Positions 10,147 to 18,425 of a stretch of DNA of 64,000 nt are shown here, in pieces. Numbering within the stretch: position 1 is the first letter of the stretch; each line of letters begins with the position of its first letter. Location of the stretch: NCBI GenBank assembly GCA_021733945.1, contig JAIPJX010000004.1, positions 25,058 through 89,057 on the forward strand. The letters run 5' to 3'. The notes under the pieces were generated by a model that saw only the letters and a program-made list of their open reading frames with translations, was not told the origin of the DNA and ran no database searches. A program made the position numbers and the translations under genes. Origin of the DNA: Verrucomicrobiota bacterium. GTDB taxonomy: Bacteria; Verrucomicrobiota; Verrucomicrobiia; Limisphaerales; SIBE01.

Positions 10147-10284
10147 CTTCAGAGCGTGTCCGAAAATCAGGATCCGACGTAAGACGACTTACTTCTTCAA
10201 CTGCCAGACCAGGCGATTTTCAGAGTATTTGGAACCTCGTCACCCCGGCACCTCCCATGGAATGAGAGTTTACAGACAGGCTTA
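10147..10284 (+). repeat. MITE-like ~140-bp element (copy 1)
   Basis: cagagcgtgtccgaaaa...ggatccgacgtaag...cctcgtcaccccgg...ggaatgagagtttacagacaggct; matches the copy at 18284-18425. Confidence 0.7.
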
Positions 10285-10398
10285 GCGTTTCGCGTTGCAT
10301 CCACGCGGGGATTCAGGGACGATCGACATTGGAGCCACGCGGGGATGGATTCATTCCTCCGCAACACGGCTTGCGTGCAACTGTTTCGAATCAAAATC

Positions 10399-11280
10399 AT
10401 GAAAGAGAATTCCGCTGAGTGTGTATTGGAAGCGAAGGCAGTCCTGGGCGAAGGGCCTTCCTGGGATGTCAAACGTCAGCGGCTTTTGTGGGTCGACATT
10501 GAATCCTCCCTGGTCTGCGTGTTTGACCCGGTCACCCGCGAGAACAAAACTTTCCCCACCGGCAGTCACGTGGGGTCCGCGGTCCTGAGCGCCAAAGGGG
10601 ACGTGATCGCGGCCACGCACCAGGGATTCGTCCGGCTGAACCTAGACACCGGCGCACTCGCTCCGATCTGTGATCCGGAAGCGGATTTGCCGGGCAACCG
10701 TTTCAACGATGGCAAATGTGATCCGAAGGGTCGCTTCTGGGCCGGATCGATGGGCTACGACGAATCCAAAACAACCGGCAACCTGTATCGATTGAACGAA
10801 CAGTTGAAGGCCGAGAAAATGCTGGACGGAATTTCGATTTCCAACGGGCTGGCGTGGTCGGCTGATCAACGCACCCTTTACTACATTGATACGCCCACCA
10901 TGCGCGTGGACGCGTTTGATTTCGACCCGGAAACATCCGCGATCTCCAACCGCAGAACCGCCATTCAAATCCCCGAAGGGATCGGTTACCCGGACGGAAT
11001 GAGCATGGATGCGGAAGGCATGCTCTGGATCTGCCTTTGGGATGGCTGGGCGGTGACACGCTGGAATCCCAACACCGGCGAACAACTGGAAAAGATTTCA
11101 CTGCCGGTCGGCCGCGCCACCTCCTGCTGTTTCGGAGGCAGGGACCTGAACGAACTCTACATTACTTCCGCCTCAACACGGCTCAGCGAGGAAGAGCTCG
11201 CGAAACAACCGCTGGCGGGAGCCCTGTTCCGTGTAAAACCCGGTGTTTCGGGTCCCCCGCCCTTCCTGTTCGCCGGATGA
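10399..11280 (+). CDS. SMP-30/gluconolactonase/LRE family protein
   Basis: VLGEGPSWDVKRQRLLWVDIES... FNDGKCDPKGRFWAGSMGYDE... ISNGLAWSADQRTLYYIDTPT. Confidence 0.93.
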   Translation: MKENSAECVLEAKAVLGEGPSWDVKRQRLLWVDIESSLVCVFDPVTRENKTFPTGSHVGSAVLSAKGDVIAATHQGFVRLNLDTGALAPICDPEADLPGNRFNDGKCDPKGRFWAGSMGYDESKTTGNLYRLNEQLKAEKMLDGISISNGLAWSADQRTLYYIDTPTMRVDAFDFDPETSAISNRRTAIQIPEGIGYPDGMSMDAEGMLWICLWDGWAVTRWNPNTGEQLEKISLPVGRATSCCFGGRDLNELYITSASTRLSEEELAKQPLAGALFRVKPGVSGPPPFLFAG

Positions 11281-11313
11281 TCCCGCCGGTGCGGCCGGAC
11301 TGTTTCCGACGCC

Positions 11314-12801
11314 TCATTCCCGGTTGATCACACGGAGCGACCATTGATCAAAGCGCTCGCGTACGGTCAAAAGCCCGAAGGTATCGAACGTAAAACCGCA
11401 GTTCCGACCATAAACGCTGTCGGGTGCCACGTTGAACGTCCAGACAGATCCATCGGGAACGGATCGAGCCTCCCGCACGTCGAGTGTTTTCCGCAATCGG
11501 GCGTCGTCGGCCTCGGGAAGCGTGTCGTTCTCCTGCCAATGCCTGAAGAGGCCGTTGCCGGATCGGAGACGTCGCATCATTGGATTCACCGCCGACGAAT
11601 GCTGGTGCGCTCGAAACACGGCCCGGACATTCCGACCACCCTCCGAGCCGGCACGAAGAGTCGCCCGGGCGGCAGCTTCACCGAACACCCACCCGCGGCC
11701 CGCGTCGTATCCAATCGCAGGTTCGGTCCCAAGCAACGTAAAATCGTTCCACATGAAACCGATCAAACCGGGAGCAATCGGAGAGACGGGCTTAAAATTT
11801 CGCCACATCGCGGAATAGCGCGTTCTGTCGGATCCGGGAATGGACTGCACCAACTCCGGATGCCGCTCCAAAAAGTCAACCTGCCGCAATTCGCCCAGCA
11901 ACTGAAACCGGGTTTCTCCCGGAGCGGCGAGCAACCCGGCGGGATCGTAGCCCGGCTCCAATCCGCCGTGATTGCACTGGATAAAATCCGTGCCTGTCCC
12001 CAGATAAAGCGCCACCGGGAGGAAATCGTAGATGCGCGAGACTTTGCGGATGGCGGCCCGGTCCATGCCGAACTTGGCGACGAACTCCTGAATAAACCCG
12101 TATCGGCTGGTCAATCCGATGTCCTCATGATTCCCGCGCGTCATCCACACCCGCTCCGGATTCTCCGTCTTCAACCGAAGCAGCGTGTACAACACCTCCG
12201 TCCCGTAGACTCCCCGGTCGGTGTAATCCCCGAGAAACACGAGATACGTGGTCGGGCGCAGGATTTTAAAACCGTTCAGATACCCCTGCTCGTTGAGCCA
12301 GGCAAGCATGCCGGTGAGGGACTGCACATCTCCATGGAAATCACCGTGAAAAAAAACCTCCGCGTCGGCCGGAACAATGAGCTTCTGAGTGAACGGCTGA
12401 AACGGAATCGCGGGCGGTTCGAAATAGACCCGGCTTGCATCAAAGAATTCATCCGCCGCCGGTGGCGCTCCCACCCACACGTCGGGGGAACGCATCACTC
12501 CGTTCGTGCTCCACTCGAAAAAGCGGTCCAGCACCACCTCCAGTTCGCTGAAACGCTTCAGAGGCAGAAGGTCTTTGGCAGGCAGACGAAACCCGGACCT
12601 CAGATTCGATGGCAGCTTCGCGCACGCCTGCATCCAGTCGGCAAACGCGATTGCAGACTCGGACTCGGAGGCCAGGGCCGCCGGACGTTCCATCACCACA
12701 GCGGATTTCGCTGCCGCGTGGTTGGCGGGTTCGGACTGTTCCTGGCACCCGGCGCAGACCACTCCGAGCACCAGGCCGTATAAAACTGAACGTGTTATCA
12801 T
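11314..12801 (-). CDS. Metallophosphoesterase family lipoprotein
   Basis: Lipobox VVCAGC after MITRSVLYGLVLG; GDFHGDVQSL, FLGDYTDRGVYGTEVL, TRGNHED motifs. Confidence 0.88.
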   Translation of the reverse strand: MITRSVLYGLVLGVVCAGCQEQSEPANHAAAKSAVVMERPAALASESESAIAFADWMQACAKLPSNLRSGFRLPAKDLLPLKRFSELEVVLDRFFEWSTNGVMRSPDVWVGAPPAADEFFDASRVYFEPPAIPFQPFTQKLIVPADAEVFFHGDFHGDVQSLTGMLAWLNEQGYLNGFKILRPTTYLVFLGDYTDRGVYGTEVLYTLLRLKTENPERVWMTRGNHEDIGLTSRYGFIQEFVAKFGMDRAAIRKVSRIYDFLPVALYLGTGTDFIQCNHGGLEPGYDPAGLLAAPGETRFQLLGELRQVDFLERHPELVQSIPGSDRTRYSAMWRNFKPVSPIAPGLIGFMWNDFTLLGTEPAIGYDAGRGWVFGEAAARATLRAGSEGGRNVRAVFRAHQHSSAVNPMMRRLRSGNGLFRHWQENDTLPEADDARLRKTLDVREARSVPDGSVWTFNVAPDSVYGRNCGFTFDTFGLLTVRERFDQWSLRVINRE

Positions 12802-12889
12802 TTGCAATGGAAGCCGTTTGCGGACCCTTACAAAAAACGACGCCATACGCGGAACCCTAGCCACCGGTTCGTTGCAAGTAAAGCCTACC

Positions 12890-13080
12890 GCCCCGCGAAG
12901 AACCAAACCACATCCGAGTCGCTCAGAATCAGATTGAGTTGTGAGTTCGCTTCGATGCCGTCCGGGATGCCCTCGCCGCCAGCGTCCGGATGACCTGGAT
13001 CGGTTCCGGCGTCCGTTGCCGAGACCCGTACGCCGGTGCCATTTTCATCAAAATTGGGCAAACCGTTATCGCTGGCATCG
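12890..13080 (-). pseudogene. Remnant of a thrombospondin type-3 (TSP3)-like repeat protein
   Basis: Minus strand reads DASDNGLPNFDENGTGVRVSATDAGTDPGHPDAGGEGIPDGIEANSQLNLILSDSDVVWFF, matching GTGIWVSATDTGTDPANPDTDGDGIPDGVEAGSPLDPNVNDSDVISFF of the intact gene at 14417-15637. Confidence 0.8.
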
Positions 13081-13117
13081 TAAAATGGACTAGACTATTT
13101 TACGATGCCAGCGATAA
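13066..13117. promoter_or_regulatory. 21-bp perfect inverted repeat with 10-nt loop, immediately upstream of the ATPase start
   Basis: TTATCGCTGGCATCGTAAAAT-ggactagact-ATTTTACGATGCCAGCGATAA. Confidence 0.8.
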
Positions 13118-13124
13118 TGGTCCA

Positions 13125-14324
13125 ATGAATGAGCGTCCACGCTTGTACACTTCGGTCTTGCAGGATCACCTCGAAAGGCACAGGCAGATGGCGTTTGTTT
13201 CAGGTCCGCGGCAGGTCGGAAAAACCACCGTGTGCCGTTCCCTCAGCAATTCGTATCTCAACTGGGACAACTCCGATGACAGGCGAAGCGTCTTACGCGG
13301 CCCCGCATCACTGGCCGAGTCGCTACAATTGAATCGCCTGCGCGGAAAACCACCCGTTGCGGTTCTCGACGAATTGCACAAATACTCCAACTGGAAAGCA
13401 TTGCTCAAAGGTTTCTTCGACACACATGGTGACAGAGTTCGGTTGATCGTGACGGGTAGTTCCCGGCTGGATATTTTCCGCCGGGGAGGCGACAGCCTGA
13501 TGGGGCGTTACCTCTTGTATCGAATACATCCCTGGAGCGTCGGCGAGTGCTTAAGGACGGACTTGCCCGCGCAGGAAATTCAGTTGCCAGGCGAGATATC
13601 CACAGCGGATTGGGATGCGCTGTGGGAGCATGGCGGATTCCCTGAACCATTTCTGCGCCGGGACATTCGCTTCAGCCGCCGCTGGCGTTCTTTGCGACGG
13701 GAGCAACTGTCACGGGAAGACCTCCGCGAAGTCGCGCACATCACCGATCTCGGCACGATGGAAACCCTGATGCAACTGCTCGCCGAACACAGCGCTCGAC
13801 AGCTCGTTTATTCGAACCTGGCCCGGGAGATCCAACTGTCGGTGGACACGGTGAAGCGATGGGTTGACCTGCTCGGCCGCATGCATTACGGGTTCCTCGT
13901 CCGGCCATGGTTTCAAAATGTTGCCAAGGCCCTGCGCAAAGAACCCAAATGGTTTCTCCGCGACTGGAGTGGATTGGCGGACGAAGGGGCGCGGGCTGAA
14001 ACTTTCATTGCTTGCCATCTTCTCAAGGCGGTCGAATCCTGGACCGATCTTGGGTTTGGCGATTTCGAGTTGCGTTACTTGCGCGACAAACAAAAGCGCG
14101 AAGTGGACTTCATGGTAGTGCGCGACCGCAAACCCTGGTTCCTGGTCGAGGTCAAGCTCACCGACGCGAACCTATCCCCGTCGCTCGCCTATTTCCAGGC
14201 CCAGACGAAGGCAGTTCACGCTTTCCAAGTGGTTTTGAACTTGCCCTATGAGCAGGCTGATTGTTTTCAGATCCACCGCCCAATCGTCGTTCCTGCCAAA
14301 ACCTTCCTCTCCCAGCTTCTGTGA
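13125..14324 (+). CDS. AAA+ ATPase with DUF4143-type C-terminal domain
   Basis: FVSGPRQVGKTTVCRSL Walker A; PVAVLDELHKYSNWKALLKGFFD Walker B; LIVTGSSRLDIFRRGGDSLMGRYLLYRIHPWSVGE; EVDFMVVRDRKPWFLVEVK nuclease-like motif. Confidence 0.9.
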   Translation: MNERPRLYTSVLQDHLERHRQMAFVSGPRQVGKTTVCRSLSNSYLNWDNSDDRRSVLRGPASLAESLQLNRLRGKPPVAVLDELHKYSNWKALLKGFFDTHGDRVRLIVTGSSRLDIFRRGGDSLMGRYLLYRIHPWSVGECLRTDLPAQEIQLPGEISTADWDALWEHGGFPEPFLRRDIRFSRRWRSLRREQLSREDLREVAHITDLGTMETLMQLLAEHSARQLVYSNLAREIQLSVDTVKRWVDLLGRMHYGFLVRPWFQNVAKALRKEPKWFLRDWSGLADEGARAETFIACHLLKAVESWTDLGFGDFELRYLRDKQKREVDFMVVRDRKPWFLVEVKLTDANLSPSLAYFQAQTKAVHAFQVVLNLPYEQADCFQIHRPIVVPAKTFLSQLL

Positions 14325-14416
14325 TGGGGAAAGCCCACATATCACTCCGGAGCACATGACAGAATTCTTCGGCCAAGCCGCTAGATCAAGGAAATCCTTT
14401 AATCCAAAGGGCCGGT

Positions 14417-15637
14417 TCAAGGGCCGGCAGGATTCGTCCGAAGGAGGTAGAAGAGCAACCCTCTTCCGTCCGACGGGATTTTGATCACCAGATCGCCCAA
14501 CTCAACTTGAGCGGCGGTTTGGGGGAGTTGAAGCCTGACCCACGATTCCAGGTCCCGAGATTCCGCAAGATTCATCCGAATCACAAAATCACCGTTCGCA
14601 TCTTTCTGAAGAAGTGGTGCTCCGAAGGCCAAACTCTTGGTCCGTTCAGCAAAAAACGAAATCACATCCGAATCGTTGACGTTTGGATCAAGGGGCGAGC
14701 CGGCTTCCACGCCGTCCGGGATGCCATCGCCGTCCGTGTCCGGATTGGCTGGATCGGTTCCCGTGTCCGTTGCGGAGACCCATATACCTGTGCCTGTTTC
14801 TGCGGTGTCCAGCAGACCATCGCCGTCGGTGTCGAGATCGGGGGGCGGACCATCCGTGACTTCGAGTATTTCGAATACCACATCCCGAGGTTGGGTTGAG
14901 AACTTGTCGAGGATCACCAGATTGGCTTGAAATACAAATCGGCGCCCGAGCAACGCGGTGTCCCCGAGAAGACCGATCGGGACAGAGGTGACAAACTGTT
15001 CCGCGGCAGGAACCACAGGTTCAGTTCCCGAGCTATTCAAGGTTTCCCCCTCGCGCACGGACCATTGAATCCGGGTAACGGGGAAGTCAGGCAGCCGGGA
15101 GAATGAGTGTCGTTGAGTGCGGCTCCAGTTGCCAAAAGCGTCCATGACCCGATAACCGAACGCGTACCGGCCCGGTAACGAAGGCATCGATTCCGGAACG
15201 ATCTCCCCGGACAAGGTCTTGGTGGGCTCGGTTTGAAGGGCAATCGCATTTCCATGCCCCGGATCGTCGCCGATAAAATATTCGGCCCGGACCAGATCCG
15301 GTTTCTCCCGGATCGCGAACGAGTTCAGGAAAAAAGCGTGTGCGGATGGCGCGTTCCAATCACCGCGCTTGTTCTGAGCCCGGAAATAAAGAGTGTGAGA
15401 CCCATGAGCCAGGTTCGAAAGATCCGGCTCCAGGTTCAGCGTGACAGCACCGGAGTCATCCGCTTCGAATAGAAGCGGCGTACCGTTTCCGTGACCCGGA
15501 TCGATGTCCAGATAGTATTCAATGCGTGCTGGAGCGCCGTTGGAATCGTCAAGAGACGGAATGGTGATTCCAGAGACGGCCGGCACCAGGACAAACACCG
15601 CAAGCGCGGCACTTAGCTGCTTTATGCAGAAGTCCAT
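14417..15637 (-). CDS. Exported protein with 'AEYFIDxDPGHGN' repeats and TSP3-like calcium-binding repeats
   Basis: Signal peptide; IEYYLDIDPGHGNGTPL and AEYFIGDDPGHGNAIAL; DTDGDGLLDTAETGTG, DTDGDGIPDGVEAG. Confidence 0.75.
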   Translation of the reverse strand: MDFCIKQLSAALAVFVLVPAVSGITIPSLDDSNGAPARIEYYLDIDPGHGNGTPLLFEADDSGAVTLNLEPDLSNLAHGSHTLYFRAQNKRGDWNAPSAHAFFLNSFAIREKPDLVRAEYFIGDDPGHGNAIALQTEPTKTLSGEIVPESMPSLPGRYAFGYRVMDAFGNWSRTQRHSFSRLPDFPVTRIQWSVREGETLNSSGTEPVVPAAEQFVTSVPIGLLGDTALLGRRFVFQANLVILDKFSTQPRDVVFEILEVTDGPPPDLDTDGDGLLDTAETGTGIWVSATDTGTDPANPDTDGDGIPDGVEAGSPLDPNVNDSDVISFFAERTKSLAFGAPLLQKDANGDFVIRMNLAESRDLESWVRLQLPQTAAQVELGDLVIKIPSDGRGLLFYLLRTNPAGP

Positions 15638-15644
15638 GGATCGA

Positions 15645-16724
15645 TCAATTGTTGGATTGCACTTCCACTGTGACCTTCAGGCCTTCACCGGCCCCAACCA
15701 CACGCGGTGCTTCGATTCGGCTGATAATCGGAAGGGGCGGTTGCAGAGTCGGATTCCAAGCATGAATGCCCCCATAAATTCCAATGTCTTCGCCGTTTAA
15801 CCCCGCTCCTTTGGCAGGACTGTCTGAAGTCAAAACATAGGGCTCTCCCCATGCGCCTTGATTGACAATAATGTCATTCAAAGATTCGAATCTTGGGTTG
15901 GATGCTGTTGGGAAGCTACTAGCGAACGAGTCCAGATCGGTGCGAACAAAATTGTTAAACCGCGCTAGAGGATCGCCCACTTTAAAGGTAACCGCTCCAC
16001 CGCCGATCCTACTGCTAATAATATTGTTAAACATTCTCCCAGAAAACTGGATGTTCAGGCCCACCGATCCATATGAAAAATTATTCTCTCTCGCTACCAT
16101 TAAGATATTGTTAAAGAAATCACCGTCGCCGAGATCGCCGTTCAAAAGCATATACTCGCCGTTGACGATATTATTTGCAAAAATCAAGCTGGATAGCGGC
16201 CTTTCAGAGCGGATGAAGCTCCCCTGAAAATAGTTATTGATAACGTGTAGATTACTCACCATTGCACCGACGGGAGCAGCTCCAGCAACACTCATCCGAA
16301 ATTCCACCGCAGAAAATCGGTTCCTAAAGAAAGTAATTCCTTTCGATGGAGCATTAACACTTACTGAGCCTTCAAACACCAACCCCGTGAGGAAGACATC
16401 GTTCCCCGTGATCGAGAAGCTTCCCAGTTTAGAATCGACATTGGCGGCCTTTGGAAAAGAAGTTTCCTTCCCGTAACCAGAACCCACAATCGTGACAGAC
16501 TTCGTTATCGATTCCAGCCCGTAGCGCGTGCCTGAGGGCATCACATAGATCGTATCCGCCGGCTGCGCCGCCTCCAGGGCTTCCGGAAGCGATTCAAAAT
16601 CCGCCGCTTGATTCGCAGGATCGCGATCGACGACCCATACAGCAGCCGTTAAATCATTCAAACCACCCGCCAGTGCGAGCAGAATCAGGGGTGATGCCAA
16701 AGATTTGGTAGTTTTTGTGATCAT
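15645..16724 (-). CDS. Exported parallel beta-helix/pectate-lyase-fold-like protein
   Basis: Signal peptide MITKTTKSLASPLILLALAGG; FESLPEALEAAQPADTIYVMPSGTRYGLESITKSVTIVGSG; repeated NNY/NNI turns; ends 7 nt before the next gene's start. Confidence 0.65.
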   Translation of the reverse strand: MITKTTKSLASPLILLALAGGLNDLTAAVWVVDRDPANQAADFESLPEALEAAQPADTIYVMPSGTRYGLESITKSVTIVGSGYGKETSFPKAANVDSKLGSFSITGNDVFLTGLVFEGSVSVNAPSKGITFFRNRFSAVEFRMSVAGAAPVGAMVSNLHVINNYFQGSFIRSERPLSSLIFANNIVNGEYMLLNGDLGDGDFFNNILMVARENNFSYGSVGLNIQFSGRMFNNIISSRIGGGAVTFKVGDPLARFNNFVRTDLDSFASSFPTASNPRFESLNDIIVNQGAWGEPYVLTSDSPAKGAGLNGEDIGIYGGIHAWNPTLQPPLPIISRIEAPRVVGAGEGLKVTVEVQSNN

Positions 16725-17048
16725 GTTTGGTGTCTTAATGGATTCCATTCAGGTTCATTGAGGTTTTTTGGGCAGCGGTCAAATCACTCAACAGTTTGGC
16801 CGTGCCCGTGGTTCCAAACCGATATTCGCGCGCGACAACCCGCCATGGAGAGGGGAAAAAACGTTTCATTCCACCGCTTTCTACGACGCCAGGACCCCGA
16901 TCTTGCCGTTCCAGCAACAAAATCTAAAAAAATTTTCAACTGGGTCTGTGGAGGTGGAATTCAGCAACAATAGGAGTGGAGTCCCCAAACGGCCTGTGGC
17001 CATTGAGGTCGCGGGCCGTTTTGGCTGCATTTTTAGCTTCATCGCGTT

Positions 17049-17195
17049 AGGAGCCTGTCTGAAAATTCTCATTCCATGGTAGGAGCCGAGGTGACGAGGC
17101 TCCAAAATTCTCTGAAAATCACCCGGTTTGGCAGTTCAAGAAGTGGACCTAAAGAAGTGGACCTACTTACGTCGGCACCACCTTTTCACGCTCCA
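17049..17195 (-). repeat. MITE-like element (copy 2, inverted), with internal 'aagaagtggacct' duplication
   Basis: agcctgtctgaaaattctcattccatggtaggagccgaggtgacgaggctcc... is the reverse complement of the 18284-18425 copy. Confidence 0.7.
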
Positions 17196-17297
17196 AGAAG
17201 GCTTTGACTCTGAGGGCGTTGCGCATAAACTGCCAGCGCATCGCAGTGCCAGGCGAACTCGGGCGCATCTCAACTCGCGGTGTTGCTGGTACCAAGA

Positions 17298-18038
17298 ATG
17301 GAAAGACGGATTCTAAATGGCGGGCGGTTCGCCACAACTCAGTGGAGCATCGTCCGCACCGCGTCGTCCGCTCCGGATCCCGCGCGGCTTGATGCCCTGG
17401 ATTATTTGCTCCGGTGTTATTGCCCCGCCCTGGTCGAATATGTGAAGCGCCAATTTCGATTCGATGAAGACCAGGCGAATGACATGGTTCATGGCTTTGT
17501 TGAGGACCGGGTCTTAACGAAGAATCTGCTCGCGCATGCGTCCGAGGACCGGGGGAAGTTCCGGACATTCCTTCTTCAATCGTTTCGATCGTACACTCTC
17601 GACCAGATCAGATTTAGCCAAAGGCACATACGAAGTCCCAGGGGTGGATTCACGACGTTGGACCAAGCGTGCGACGAATTTGATACGGCTAACCCACAAG
17701 ATCATCAGGCAGTATTCGACGATGGCTTTGCGCGACAAGTGATTGCCGAAGCGATTCACCGCACCCATCAGAAATGCCTGGCCGACAATGCGCCCGAAAT
17801 CTGGGAGATTTTGTACGCGCGCGCGTTGGCACCGCATCTTGAGGAATTACCGCCGGAAGAATACTCGGTTCTGGCAAAGGAACTAGAACTCAAAGACATG
17901 GCGGAAGCGCACAACAAGCTGGCTTCCGGAAAACGAATGTTTAAGAAGTTTTTCAAGATGGTTGTCGAAGAATTTGCCGCTGACGAAAATGAACTCGAAG
18001 AGGAACTTCGCTATTTGAGAGGTTTTTTTGACTCCTGA
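17298..18038 (+). CDS. ECF-like sigma-70 family RNA polymerase sigma factor (FATTQWSIV type)
   Basis: GGRFATTQWSIVRTASS...ALDYLLRCYCPALVEYVKRQFRFDEDQANDMVHGFVEDRVL; region-2-like DQANDMVHGF. Confidence 0.8.
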   Translation: MERRILNGGRFATTQWSIVRTASSAPDPARLDALDYLLRCYCPALVEYVKRQFRFDEDQANDMVHGFVEDRVLTKNLLAHASEDRGKFRTFLLQSFRSYTLDQIRFSQRHIRSPRGGFTTLDQACDEFDTANPQDHQAVFDDGFARQVIAEAIHRTHQKCLADNAPEIWEILYARALAPHLEELPPEEYSVLAKELELKDMAEAHNKLASGKRMFKKFFKMVVEEFAADENELEEELRYLRGFFDS

Positions 18039-18085
18039 CGGCAAGATTCGCGTTTGGACGACGTAGGTACTTATAGGATCTTGCA

Positions 18086-18238
18086 ATGCCAAACAACCCG
18101 GAAGAAAAACCTGAGGAACGGGATATTCGTCATCTCGACAAAAAAAAGATGGCGGAACTCCTGAAAGACCTGATCGATAACGATGATGAAGGTGCAGAAA
18201 CCGATTCGCAGCCGGATGAACGGACCGAAGGACAATGA
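18086..18238 (+). CDS. 50-aa acidic small protein, below the ORF-track cutoff
   Basis: ATG...TGA translates MPNNPEEKPEERDIRHLDKKKMAELLKDLIDNDDEGAETDSQPDERTEGQ; lies 47 nt after the sigma-factor stop. Confidence 0.5.
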   Translation: MPNNPEEKPEERDIRHLDKKKMAELLKDLIDNDDEGAETDSQPDERTEGQ

Positions 18239-18283
18239 CCTGAATTGCGCTGTTCTCTTTCCAAGAATGGTTCTCCGAACTTT

Positions 18284-18425
18284 CCTGAGAGCGTGTCTGA
18301 AAAGGTGGAGCCAACGTAAAAAGGTTCTCTTCTTCAACTCCGAAACCGGGCGAACTCCAAAGCATTTGGAGCCTCGTCACCTCGGTTCCTACCCTGGAAT
18401 GAGAGTTTTCAGACACCCTCTGAGG
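18284..18425 (+). repeat. MITE-like 142-bp element with ~20-bp terminal inverted repeats (copy 3)
   Basis: CCTGAGAGCGTGTCTGAAAA ... TTTTCAGACACCCTCTGAGG (reverse complement CCTCAGAGGGTGTCTGAAAA); related copies at 10147, 17049 and 43307. Confidence 0.8.

Noticed and set aside
11344-12783. 479-aa plus-strand ORF
   Set aside because: Antisense to the clearly conserved metallophosphoesterase; composition typical of GC-rich shadow ORFs
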